64,000 nucleotides of DNA from Neocallimastix lanati (nom. inval.). Lineage: Eukaryota > Neocallimastigomycota > Neocallimastigomycetes > Neocallimastigales > Neocallimastigaceae. The DNA lies in contig JACVTC010000026.1 of the NCBI GenBank assembly GCA_016946835.1, positions 894,001 to 958,000 on the forward strand, read 5' to 3'. Below are positions 28,468-40,509 of the stretch, piece by piece; positions within the stretch are counted from its first letter, which is position 1; the number at the start of each line of letters is the position of its first letter. A program made the translations under genes and the position numbers. The notes beneath the pieces were generated by a model that made no database searches, was not told the DNA's origin, and was given only the letters and a program-made list of their open reading frames with translations.

Positions 28468-28699
28468 ATAATCTTAATTTAAAAAAATGCTAGAAAAATA
28501 AAAATTTATTTATTTTAAATTTATATTTATAATCGTTTAAATAATAATTAAATAATCTTAATTTAAAAAAATGCTAGAAAAATACAAATTTATTTACCTA
28601 TTGTGTTTAATTAATAATCTTAATAGAAATTATCTTTTAGTTATTTTTATTAAGTAATTTATAACTAAAACCGATTTATTTGATACTAGTTAAAATTTT
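28468..28699. other. MULE region just after the transposase
   Basis: It contains a direct repeat: a block with AATCTTAATTTAAAAAAATG and CTAGAAAAATA occurs at about 28468-28505 and again at about 28552-28585. No gene is seen. Confidence 0.55.
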
Positions 28700-28870
28700 A
28701 TTAATATCAATATCAATATTATATAATTATAAATTTTATTAATATCAATATCAATATTATATAATTATAAATTTTATTAATATCAATATCAATATTATAT
28801 AATTATAAATTTTATTAATATCAATATCAATATTATATTATTATAAATTTTATTAATATCAATATACTTT
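28700..28870. repeat. 38-bp tandem repeat, five copies
   Basis: The motif TTAATATCAATATCAATATT recurs with an exact 38-base period (28703, 28741, 28779, 28817, 28855). It lies between the transposase and the larger satellite. Confidence 0.9.
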
Positions 28871-29269
28871 TCAAAATTAATTATGTTATTATAAATATTA
28901 AATTCAATAAAAGATTTTTATTATTTTATTAAAATTATAATTGTTATTATTATATTTTAATAATAATTGATTCATATTGATCAAACATTATAAATATTAC
29001 TATGCAAATAATTAATTATTTTAATAGGTTCAATTATTCAACTCTTATTGCTTTAATTTTTAATTCTTACATCATTTAAATTAATATATATATATATCGT
29101 TTATGAAAATATGAATTATAAATAATTAAAATTATTTACTTTTCATTTAAATTTTTTTATTTACTATAATTAAATATAATAATTAAAAGACAAACGTTAT
29201 TATAACTAAATTTTTTTTTTTAGAAAAATAAATGAAAAAAAATTAAAATATATAAGATTCCTATATATA

Positions 29270-32200
29270 TAAAATAATTATTATATTTTATTTTATTTTA
29301 TTTTATTCAATCTGTACTTTCTTATTTAATATTCTACTTTTTATTTTATTTTATTTTATTTTATTTTATTTTATTTTATTTTATTTTATTTTATTTTATT
29401 TTATTCAATCTGTACTTTCTTATTTAATATTCTACTTTTTATTTTATTTTATTTTATTTTATTTTATTTTATTTTATTTTATTTTATTTTATTTTATTCA
29501 ATCTGTACTTTCTTATTTAATATTCTACTTTTTATTTTATTTTATTTTATTCAATCTGTACTTTATATTCATATTTCAACTATTTATTTTATTTTATTTT
29601 ATTCAATCTGTACTTTATATTCATATTTCAACTATTTATTTTATTTTATTTTATTCAATCTGTACTTTATATTCATATTTCAACTATTTATTTTATTTTA
29701 TTTTATTCAATCTGTACTTTATTTTCATATTTCAACTATTTATTTTATTTTATTTTATTTTATTTTATTTTATTTTATTTTATTTTATTTTATTTTATTT
29801 TATTTTATTTTATTTTATTTTTATTAATACTTTATTCTTTTATATTACTTCTATATTACTTCATTATTTATTTTATTTTATTTTATTTTATTTTATTTTA
29901 TTTTATTTTATTTTATTTTATTTTATTTTATTTTATTCAATCTGTACTTTATATTCATATTTCAACTATTTATTTTATTTTATTTTATTTTATTTTATTT
30001 TATTTTATTTTATTTTATTTTATTTTATTTTATTTTATTTTATTTTATTTTATTTTATTTTATTTTATTTTATTTTATTCAATCTGTACTTTATATTCAT
30101 ATTTCAACTATTTATTTTATTTTATTTTATTCAATCTGTACTTTATATTCATATTTCAACTATTTATTTTATTTTATTTTATTTTATTCAATCTGTACTT
30201 TATATTCATATTTCAACTATTTATTTTATTTTATTTTATTTTATTCAATCTGTACTTTATATTCATATTTCAACTATTTATTTTATTTTATTTTATTTTA
30301 TTTTATTCAATCTGTACTTTATATTCATATTTCAACTATTTATTTTATTTTATTTTATTCAATCTGTACTTTATATTCATATTTCAACTATTTATTTTAT
30401 TTTATTTTATTTTATTTTATTTTATTTTATTTTATTTTATTTTATTTTATTCAATCTGTACTTTCTTATTTAATATTCTACTTTTTATTTTATTTTATTT
30501 TATTTTATTTTATTTTATTTTATTTTATTTTATTTTATTTTATTTTATTTTATTTTATTTTATTTTATTCAATCTGTACTTTCTTATTTAATATTCTACT
30601 TTTTATTTTATTTTATTTTATTTTATTTTATTTTATTTTATTTTATTTTATTTTATTTTATTTTATTTTATTTTATTTTATTTTATTTTATTTTATTTTA
30701 TTCAATCTGTACTTTCTTATTTAATATTCTACTTTTTATTTTATTTTATTTTATTTTATTTTATTTTATTTTATTTTATTTTATTTTATTTTATTCAATC
30801 TGTACTTTCTTATTTAATATTCTACTTTTTATTTTATTTTATTTTATTCAATCTGTACTTTATATTCATATTTCAACTATTTATTTTATTTTATTTTATT
30901 CAATCTGTACTTTATATTCATATTTCAACTATTTATTTTATTTTATTTTATTCAATCTGTACTTTATATTCATATTTCAACTATTTATTTTATTTTATTT
31001 TATTCAATCTGTACTTTATATTCATATTTCAACTATTTATTTTATTTTATTTTATTCAATCTGTACTTTATTTTCATATTTCAACTATTTATTTTATTTT
31101 ATTTTATTTTATTTTATTTTATTTTATTTTATTTTATTTTATTTTATTTTATTTTATTTTATTTTATTTTTATTAATACTTTATTCTTTTATATTACTTC
31201 TATATTACTTCATTATTTATTTTATTTTATTTTATTTTATTTTATTTTATTTTATTTTATTTTATTTTATTTTATTTTATTTTATTTTATTCAATCTGTA
31301 CTTTATATTCATATTTCAACTATTTATTTTATTTTATTTTATTTTATTTTATTTTATTTTATTTTATTTTATTTTATTTTATTTTATTTTATTTTATTTT
31401 ATTCAATCTGTACTTTATATTCATATTTCAACTATTTATTTTATTTTATTTTATTCAATCTGTACTTTATATTCATATTTCAACTATTTATTTTATTTTA
31501 TTTTATTTTATTCAATCTGTACTTTATATTCATATTTCAACTATTTATTTTATTTTATTTTATTTTATTCAATCTGTACTTTATATTCATATTTCAACTA
31601 TTTATTTTATTTTATTTTATTTTATTTTATTCAATCTGTACTTTATATTCATATTTCAACTATTTATTTTATTTTATTTTATTTTATTTTATTCAATCTG
31701 TACTTTATATTCATATTTCAACTATTTATTTTATTTTATTTTATTTTATTTTATTTTATTTTATTTTATTTTATTTTATTTTATTTTATTTTATTTTATT
31801 TTATTTTATTTTATTCAATCTGTACTTTCTTATTTAATATTCTACTTTTTATTTTATTTTATTTTATTTTATTTTATTTTATTTTATTTTATTTTATTTT
31901 ATTTTATTTTATTTTATTTTATTTTATTTTATTTTATTTTATTTTATTTTATTTTATTTTATTTTATTTTATTCAATCTGTACTTTCTTATTTAATATTC
32001 TACTTTTTATTTTATTTTATTTTATTTTATTTTATTTTATTTTATTTTATTTTATTTTATTTTATTTTATTTTATTTTATTTTATTTTATTTTATTTTAT
32101 TTTATTTTATTTTATTTTATTTTATTTTATTTTATTTTATTTTATTTTATTTTATTTTATTTTATTTTATTTTATTTTATTTTATTCAATCTGTACTTTC

Positions 32201-32510
32201 TTATTTAATATTCTACTTTTTATTTTATTTTATTTTATTTTATTTTATTTTATTTTATTTTATTTTATTTTATTTTATTTTATTTTATTTTATTTTATTC
32301 AATCTGTACTTTCTTATTTAATATTCTACTTTTTATTTTATTTTATTTTATTTTATTCAATCTGTACTTTCTTATTTAATATTCTACTTTTTATTTTATT
32401 TTATTTTATTTTATTCAATCTGTACTTATATTTATGTTTCTACTATTCATTTTATTTTATTTTATTTTATTTTATTTTATTTTATTTTATTTTATTCAAT
32501 CTGTATTTTC
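29270..32510. repeat. (TTTTA)n satellite with two interspersed 37-38 bp motifs
   Basis: Long runs of the pentamer TTTTA are broken about 37 times by one of two motifs sharing the start TTCAATCTGTACTTT. Type 1 continues CTTATTTAATATTCTACTTTTTA-like (38 bp); type 2 continues ATATTCATATTTCAACTATTTA-like (37 bp; continuations described, not exact). A unique marker, TTAATACTTTATTC, occurs at about 29823 and 31173. The order of motifs around both markers is the same, giving a duplicated higher-order block of about 1.35 kb. The whole array lies within the MULE. Confidence 0.95.
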
Positions 32511-32785
32511 TGTTGATAATATAAACAAGGTATTAATGTATTAATAATAATTAATAATATTTAAAATAAAATAAAAAAATATAATAATTATTATATATAT
32601 GTAGTAATTATATATATATATATATATATTTTTATTTAATTTTCTAAAAAAAATTTTTTTAGTCATAATAAACGTTTGTCTTAATTATTTTTATTATTAT
32701 TTAAAAATTTATTTATTCATTTATAATTTATTTATTCATTTATTTATTTATTACATTATAATACGCCATGTTTTCCGAAATGCAC

Positions 32786-32837
32786 TACAACAAAATACAA
32801 ATTTATGTAATAAAAATTTTCGAAATGACACACCCCC
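32786..32837 (-). repeat. MULE right terminal inverted repeat
   Basis: Read on the reverse strand it begins GGGGGTGTGTCATTTCG and ends TTTTGTTGTA, matching the left repeat. Confidence 0.92.
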
Positions 32838-34245
32838 TTTCATATCATATATGTATAGGTAAAAGTGGCGTATATGTATTTAGATCACATTAATATATGT
32901 AAATTTAATATTTAATGTATAATATAAATATTTTCCTTTTATAAAATTTTTAATATTGAGGTTCTTTAATATAATTATAAATAAAGTATATTTTATAACA
33001 CTAAATAATATTGTATTTTATATTAAAATAAAACAAAAATAAAAATAAACCGAAACATATATTAATTAATTTTTAAAGTTAATAAATATAAAAAATCAGT
33101 ATTTATTAATATTTGTTAATATTTAGCAATACTTTTATTTCATATTAATATAGTAAAATATCTATTAGTGAAAAAATAACAAAACACCATAATTACAGAA
33201 TAATATATAATTCTTTATTATACTTTGCTTAGATAATAATACGACCAAACTTCCATATTGAAAAAAAAGAAAAAATATTCATATAATAAATGTACTTAAT
33301 GATCATCTTTTTTAACTGTAAAAAAAAAAAAAAAAAAAAAAACATTAACAATAAGTTTATATATCAATCACAAATTATAAATTTAAATATATATATATAT
33401 ATATTAAGTAATTTCATTTGATATTAATAAATAATAAATAATATATATAATGATTAATAAAACAATTTCTAAGAAAAACAATATAAAATAAAATAAAAAT
33501 CAAAAAGATAAAAATATATTACAATAATATTTTATATTGTAATATAGAATAAATAAATTTTTTTAGAAGTTATGATCATAATAATTTATTTTTTTTTTTT
33601 TTTTTTTTTTGTTTATGTAAATTAAATAAAATATTATAGTACTTTATATACTACATTTTTGAACTCTTATATTTATTGATGTAATACCTTTATTAATAAG
33701 TTTCAATAATTAAATAACAAAAATAAGGAACCATCAAATAATATATACATTTAAATAAATGTATTATGTTAGTTTAGTAATATATCTATAAATAGTCTAG
33801 AAATTTTATTTTAAAGAAGTTTTTTTTTTAAATAACTATTATTTTAAAAAGAATAGTTGAACATATATTATATAAAAATATATTTTTACTTTTTTTTTAT
33901 ATTAAATTTAAATAATCATGTTAAAAATGTTTTAGGATTTTTATTTTAATCTGAAAAGTTAATTAATAAATAAATAATATATTTTAAAAAAAAATTAAAA
34001 TTAAAATAACTTATATATCTTAAAAATATTAAAAAAAAATCCTTTAAATATTCTTAAAAATATAAAAAAAATATTCGTAATTAAAAGTTTTATAAAGTCT
34101 TTAAATATATAAATAAAATATTCTTTAAAAATAAAATGTTCTTAAAAAATAATTATTTAAATAAAAGTTATAGAAAAAAAAATTTTTTCTTTAATCATCA
34201 TGTTTACTAATTTAATAGTATTCATAAAATTAATGATATAGATAT
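32838..34245. other. AT-rich DNA without recognisable genes
   Basis: A, T and TA runs only; no domain or repeat family is recognised. It is not the missing half of the copia LTR at the MULE's other end. Confidence 0.55.
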
Positions 34246-35330
34246 TGTTAAATATCACAGTTATGAGTTTAATTACATTGTATATTATACCACATTATTA
34301 AGTGTAAAATATTTTTATTCGATAGTATAATGTAGTGTAATTTTAAATGTTACCAATAATGTTAGCTAATATAGAAAAATGAATATAAATAACATGTAAT
34401 GACATATTCTTAAACGAATAAGATCTTTCTTAATGTAAAATCAATAAAATAAATAAATAAACATATAATAAATTATAAATATCATTTCTTATTTTAAGTG
34501 TTATATTTAAAAGATTAAGAGTCTCAATGACTTAATAATTCATTAGCATTTGTTAATATCAAAATTCAATATACTAAATATTAAACATTCATTCAATATT
34601 AAAATAAAGAAATATTAACAGTTACATTAAAATGACTAAATAAATCAGAGAATTCCATAACAACAGGAAGTTTTTCAAAAACTTCAATAAAGATAGCAAA
34701 GACAACAAAAATATCAACAAATACATCAAAAATCAATAATGTATGATGTTTCTGTTAAAGTAGATTATTCAAATAAATATTATTAATAAATTTCATATTA
34801 AAAACTTTAAAAATACAAATGAAAACTTTCACAAATGGTATTCAGACTTGAAATTATTTTTTGATTCTGAAGAATTAGGTTATTATATCAAAGAGTATTA
34901 AAGTAAAAACCAATAAAAAACATTTAAAATATGATAGTACCGCCAAGATTATAATATTGAACAGCCTCAACGAATATACAAAAAGCCTATTAAATAATTA
35001 TACAAGTGGATACTTTATGATAAATGAATTAAAATAAAGATTTTCAGAAAAAGGCCCATCCATATTATTTGAAATTAAAAAAAAATAAAGATATTGGAAA
35101 CTGAAAAAGATGACTTTAAGTTATATTTAGATAATTTTAACTCGTTATTTACAGAATATAATAACGAGGCAAAATTACAAAATAAATCAGAACTGAGCGA
35201 AGAAACAAAAATTTTAGATTCTTTAGAGGAATTAAATAAAGTCGAAATCTATAACATGTTATGTAATATTTATAAAATATCAATATCAATATTTATTTTA
35301 TTTTATATGGACGAAGACAGTAGAGAATAA
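34246..35330 (+). pseudogene. Ty1/copia 5' remnant: LTR, primer site and Gag fragment (fossil)
   Basis: A candidate LTR (about 34246-34512, starting TGTTAAATATC) ends at GATTAAGAGTCTCA (34513-34526), the same primer site as in the other copies. A decayed Gag follows; its clearest part is near 35090-35285 (DDFKLYLDNFNSLFTEYN). Nothing of Pol is present. It is broken many times and old. Confidence 0.7.
34513..34526 (+). promoter_or_regulatory. Copia primer-binding site, half-tRNA-Lys(CUU) type
   Basis: GATTAAGAGTCTCA, identical to the sites at 15421, 21389 and 52128, although this copy is otherwise badly decayed. Confidence 0.75.
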
Positions 35331-35424
35331 TAACAAAAGAATATATTCTAATATTATATAGAATACACAATAATAATATTCACACTTTAATTTAGTTTAT
35401 TTATTTATTATCATTCATCAATAC

Positions 35425-38400
35425 TGTAACGAATACTAAAATTTGTAATAGGAAATTTTGTTATAGCTGTTAGAGCTATAGCCATAAATCGAACTCGAGT
35501 AGTTCGATTCACATTTAAACCTACTTTTTGAATATTTTATTTTCATTGCTCTAGTTAATTCTTTCTGTATTTTCTTTAAGAATTTCATAGAAATTCTTAA
35601 TAATCAAATTGAATTTTTTATTTTATTTTATCCTTTTTTCCATTAGTTTCTAAATTAACCGAGAAAAGACTTAGAGACATTAGAAACTATATTCTTGAAT
35701 TCAACAAGTATGCTGATGAGTCTTCATGGAATGAAGATACTAAAATGGACGCATTTATTGCCGGATTAAATGATCAAATAGCTACTAAGATACTTGAAAT
35801 GTTCCCTGGACCCCAATCCCTTTATGCTCTACAAACAATTGCTGCTAGACTTGATTCTCGACTTTCAACCAGAAGACAATTCTTCATTCCTCAAAATCAT
35901 TCAAATAATAACAATAATAATAGAAGACATCCACCCAAAGGAAAACCAAAATTCAATATTCACAGTTCATTATTAAAAGAAGAAAAGGATAGAAGAAGAA
36001 AAGAAAATCATTGCATGTACTGTGGTTCTTCTGAACATTCACTTAATAGCTGTCCCTTAAGAAATAAATTCAAAAGCTCTTCAAGTAATGTGCACATCAG
36101 CAATCCAGAACCTACTACTATTCCCAGATCAAGAATTTCTGATCTCCCGAACGTAAAACTTCCAATTTATGAATTTACTATTAAAGTTAATAATTCTAAA
36201 ACAAAAACCAAAATTCTCTTTGATTCAGGATCTCAACTCAACTTAATCGATGTTTATTTTGTTAAAGAATATAATATCCCTTACTCTACTCAATCTAATT
36301 CTCCTAGAGTTACTGGAATTGGAGGTAAACAGCAAATCTTAGGAAAAATCTCACCTGTTTCCATTCAATATGAAAACCGTATTTGTAAAACACAATTTTA
36401 TATAGTTGACCTTCCATCTTATTGTGCTATTCTTGGAACAGAATGGCTTTTTACTCATAACCCTACTATAGACTTTACTTCAAATAAACTTTTTTTTAAA
36501 TCAAATCATTGCATTGCTAACTGTCTTGTTATTCCATCATCTTTTACTGCTTCTATTTGTACTGAAGAATATAACTCAAATAAGAATGAAGAACATAATG
36601 AAACAAATAATAATATTCAAAAATTATTATCTGCAAAACTTCTTCCATTCAAAGATGTATTTAACGAAAAATCTGCTAATGAATTACCTCCTCATCGTCC
36701 TTATGATTGCGAGATTAAACTTAAACAAAATGCAAAACTTCATTATGGTCCAATTTATCCCTTAACTGAAAAATAATCCCATGCTTTAAAAAAATATATT
36801 AAAGAAAATGAAGATAAAAAATTTATTGTATTAGAAAATCTGAATCCCCAGCCGCTTCTTCTGTTTTCTTTGTTCCTAAGAAAGAAGTTAATGATCTTAG
36901 GCTTGTAGTAGATTATCGACCTTTAAATGAAGTCACCATCCGAGACTCATATCCTCTTCATTTAATTAATGATATGCTAGAAAATCTTAGTAAAGGCGAA
37001 GTCTTCTCTAAATTAGATCTTCGTTCAGCATATAATTTGATTAGGATCAAAGAAGGTGACGAATATAAAACAGCATTCACTTGTAAATATGGTCACTATG
37101 AGTATTTGGTCATGCCTTTTGGATTAAAAAATGCACCCTCGGTATTTCAACATTTCATTAATGATATATTTGAAGACATTATTGGTTCTTTCGTTTATTG
37201 TTGTATCGATGATATAATTATTTTTTTCACCCGACATGGATATTCACTTCCAACATCTTATTGAAGTTTTAAAAAGACTAAGAAAAGCTGGCTTATATGC
37301 AAAATTGAAAAAATGTGAATTTTGCGAACCTTTCTTTTACTTCCTTGGTCACAGAATTTCTTCAGATGGAATATTCATGGACCTTAAAAAAGTTTCTTCT
37401 ATTTTAGAATGGCCTATCCCTAAAAATGTTAAAGAATTACAATCATTTCTCGGACTTGCGAATTATTATCGACGATTTATTCCTAGTTTTGCATCCATTT
37501 CTCATCCTCTTCATTGTTTATTAAAGAAAATCTCTAAATTTCATTGGTATACTGAAACTCAAACCGCATTTGATAACATCAAATCAAAGTTTTCTTCTGC
37601 CCCTGTTTTAGTCTATCGCAATCGTGATCTTCCTTTTCTTGTTGAGACTGATAGCAATAATTTTGCGATAGGAGCAATTCTATCACAAACTTCTTCTAAT
37701 GATAATAAAGTTCACCCAGTTTCATTCTTTTCTAGATCTCTAACTTCTGCCGAACGTAATTATCCTATCTACGATAAAGAACTTTTAGCTATCGTAGAAG
37801 CCCTTGAACAATGGAGGCGTTTATTAAAAGACACCTCTACTCCTTTCACAATTTTCTCTGACTATCGGAATCTCTTATATCAAAAGAAACCAGAGAAAAT
37901 GACTCAATGCTTGGTTCGCTGGGCCCTTTTTCTTTCTGAATTCAATTTTAAAATTATTTATCGTGTTGGCTCCGCTAATGGTAAACCTGATGCCTCAAAA
38001 AACGATAACCTTTCTTCTTGTGATGTTTCATTTACTGTTCTTCGTCCAGAAAACTTCTGCTTCTGTGCTATTACTTCTTTTGTTTCTTCCCTCAATGATC
38101 AAATTTTAAATGAATGCAAAAATGATGAATTTTATTCTGACATTTATAATGAATTAAGTTCAGATGATTCCAACAATTCCAGATTAAAAAACTTTTCTAT
38201 TAGTAACAGTTTTCTTTTGTTTAAAAATAAAATCTATGTTCCTCCTAAATGTCGTTCTGCCGTTCTTAACATCTGCCATGATTCTTCCTCGGCTGGTCAT
38301 TATGGAATTAAGAAGACTTCTTCTCTAATATATCGTGACTTTTGGTGGCCTTCTCTTTACTCTGATGTTAAAAATTACATTCGTTCTTGTGATACTTGTT

Positions 38401-39131
38401 CGTGTTCAAAAGATTTTAAACATAAACCCTATGGTTTTCTCCAACCTCTCGAAATTCCTTCAAAACCTTGGTCTTCTCTTTCTATGGACTTTATTACAAA
38501 CCTTCCATTATCTAATGGTTTTACTTGAATTTTTGTAGTGATTGACCGCTTTACTAAAATGGGTCATTTTATTCCTTTCCCAAAAGTTCCTTCTGCTATT
38601 GATACTGCTATCTCTTTTATGAACAATATTTTTCGCCTACTTCCTCCTGAAATTATTTCTGATAGAGGCACTCAATTTACCTCAAAATTTTGGTCTACTA
38701 TTTATAAGTCTTTTCGAATAAACATAAAACTTGCTTCTCCTTTTCACCATCAAACCAACGGTTTAACGAAGAGGGTAAACTCCGTTATCGAACAATATCT
38801 AAGATACTATGCTAATTTTCGTGGCTCTGACTGGTCAAAATATTTATACCTTACAGAATTTAGTTATAATAATACAGTACAAGAATCAATTAAACATTTC
38901 CCATTTTTTGCAAATTATGACTATAATCCAAGACATTCACCTGCAATTCCTAGTAGTTCAAGTGTACCACGAGCTGATGAAATAATAAAAGAATTTTCAG
39001 AATTAGCCAAAGAACTAAAAGAAAACTTAAAGGAAGCAAGTAAGAAACAAGATCAATTTGCAAATAAACATCAATCTGATGCACCAAATTTTAAACTTGG
39101 TGATAAAATATGGTTGAACAGCTCACTTGTA
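35425..39131 (+). mobile_element. Ty3/gypsy chromovirus relative (fossil)
   Basis: It is a sister of the element at 7.4-13.9 kb. The LTR piece starts TGTAACGAATAC (35425 to about 35660). It is followed by Gag with zinc knuckle (CMYCGSSEHSLNSC near 36015), protease ([14 protein letters not shown] near 36220), RT, RNase H, integrase and part of the GPY/F region, all strongly similar to the younger copy. The right edge is a fragment of a MULE, so the chromodomain and 3' LTR are absent. It is broken, with about four breaks, and older than its sister. Confidence 0.92.
35464..35511 (+). promoter_or_regulatory. tRNA-like module in the older gypsy LTR
   Basis: TAGCTGTTAGAGC (35464-35476) resembles a tRNA D-arm/A box, and AGTTCGATTCA (35501-35511) a B box. 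The module begins 39 bases inside the LTR, against 36 in the young copy. A perfect hairpin, AATCGAACT/AGTTCGATT, overlaps the B-box part. Confidence 0.45.
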
Positions 39132-39543
39132 ATATCTCTTATTATTTGGAATTTAATTGTATGATATTCAGGACATATATATCCCATTTCTTGAGAAACT
39201 TCATTAAATATATATATTTAGGTTTTATACCCAAAGTAATTGAACTTTTTTTAATTTCATCTTTAATTTTATGTTTTACAATTGATATAGATGCATCAAA
39301 TTCTTTTTCAAGATTATTATGTAAATTTTCATATTTTAAAATTTCCTTTTTATCTTTTAAAAGAATGAAAATTTTGCATTTATTTAAAGTTTTACATTCA
39401 GTATATCTATATTCTTTAGAATTATCTTTTTTTTTTTTTTTAGGTAACAAATTAAAATTATTTTTTTTTTGTTTGTAATAATTCGTTCTTTTTCCTCGAT
39501 TAGTTTCATTTATTTCAATATTTATATTTTTTATTTATTCCAT
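39132..39543 (-). pseudogene. MULE transposase 5' fragment
   Basis: On the reverse strand from an ATG at 39543 it matches the first ~130 residues of the transposase at 27031. Shared features are INETNR-like N-terminus, the zinc-finger stretch TECKTLNKCK and ENLHNNLEKE, and KHKIKDEIKKSS. An in-frame stop follows the second codon. The first finger Cys is replaced (YRYTE versus YRCTE) and a finger His by Asn (LHNNLEK versus LHNHLEK). The catalytic domain is missing: the match stops where the gypsy element begins. It is a dead fragment. Confidence 0.88.
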
Positions 39544-39887
39544 TTATAATATAATATTTTAAAAAAGTTTTTTTTTTTTTTTTTAATATTATTATTTTGT
39601 CAAAAATAGAGAAAAATTAATATTTTTTTTTTAATTTTCTTAATAACTTATTTATTAGCAATAAATTTAGGGAATTAAAAAACTAATTTTATTTATTTTT
39701 TTATTAAAATAAATTGTTATTATCAATAACTAAAAAAAATAAAAATAACTATAAGTTTTTTTATAAAAATTGTTAACGCTTAACAATTTTTTCGTTTTCT
39801 TCTTTTTATACTAACTATTTTACTAAATTTAGAAATTATTAAAATAAGTTATTTGTTATTAATAATAAGTTATTTATCATTTATTTA

Positions 39888-39929
<42 letters not shown>

Positions 39930-40164
39930 TATTATTATTATTATTTGTTATTAATATTAAGTTTTTCATCATTTATTTAATTATTATTATTATTATTATT
40001 ATTTATTATTATTATTATTTGTTATTAATATTAAGTTATTCATCATTTATTTAATTATTATTATTATTATTTTTTTTTTTTTTTTTTTTTTTAATAAACA
40101 TATTATTAAATTGAAATTCGTTATCGTGTATCTAATATTATTTATTTTAATTAATTAATTAATT

Positions 40165-40201
<37 letters not shown>

Positions 40202-40509
40202 TTGTTATAATATTTATTTTAATATTTATTACAATTACAGATTTTTAAATGGTAATGTTTAATCAATTAATATTTATATATTAAAAAAAAAAATAATAAT
40301 AATAAAAAATAAATTCTATCAATAATTTTTAATTATTATGATTAATACAAGTATTTTTATTTATTTCTATACCTATTTTATTTTTATTTATTTTTTTTAC
40401 CTATTATTAATATTAGTTTTTTATGTTTATTTTTATTTTTATTTTTTTTATATTTTTTTTATATTTTATATATATTTTTTTATATTTTTTTTTATATTTT
40501 TTATTTTTT
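39544..40509. other. Low-complexity DNA between transposons and host genes
   Basis: (ATT)n arrays near 39890-40070, TTTA repeats near 40165-40200 and long T-rich tracts to 40515. No gene. It forms the 3' flank of the reverse-strand PP2C-like gene. Confidence 0.7.

Larger units (their letters stand above)
26149..32837 (+). mobile_element. MULE-type DNA transposon with internal satellite
   Basis: The ends are 52-bp terminal inverted repeats (26149-26200 and 32786-32837). They differ only by two single-base indels near the tip and share 41 identical bases from ATTTCGAAAATT inward. Inside are one transposase gene (27031-28467), a five-copy 38-bp repeat and a satellite of over 3 kb. The left end sits in a copia LTR. 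No 8-11 bp target duplication typical of MULEs is seen, and the right flank is not the rest of that LTR. Cargo other than the transposase is not evident. Confidence 0.88.

Noticed and set aside
29270-32510. CRISPR-like array: about 37 near-identical 37-38 bp motifs separated by variable spacers
   Set aside because: The spacers are all TTTTA repeats differing only in length, the setting is a eukaryotic transposon and no cas-like genes occur. It is a satellite.
29270-32510. Centromeric or telomeric satellite
   Set aside because: The array is enclosed by MULE terminal repeats. Nothing else in the sequence indicates a centromere or chromosome end.
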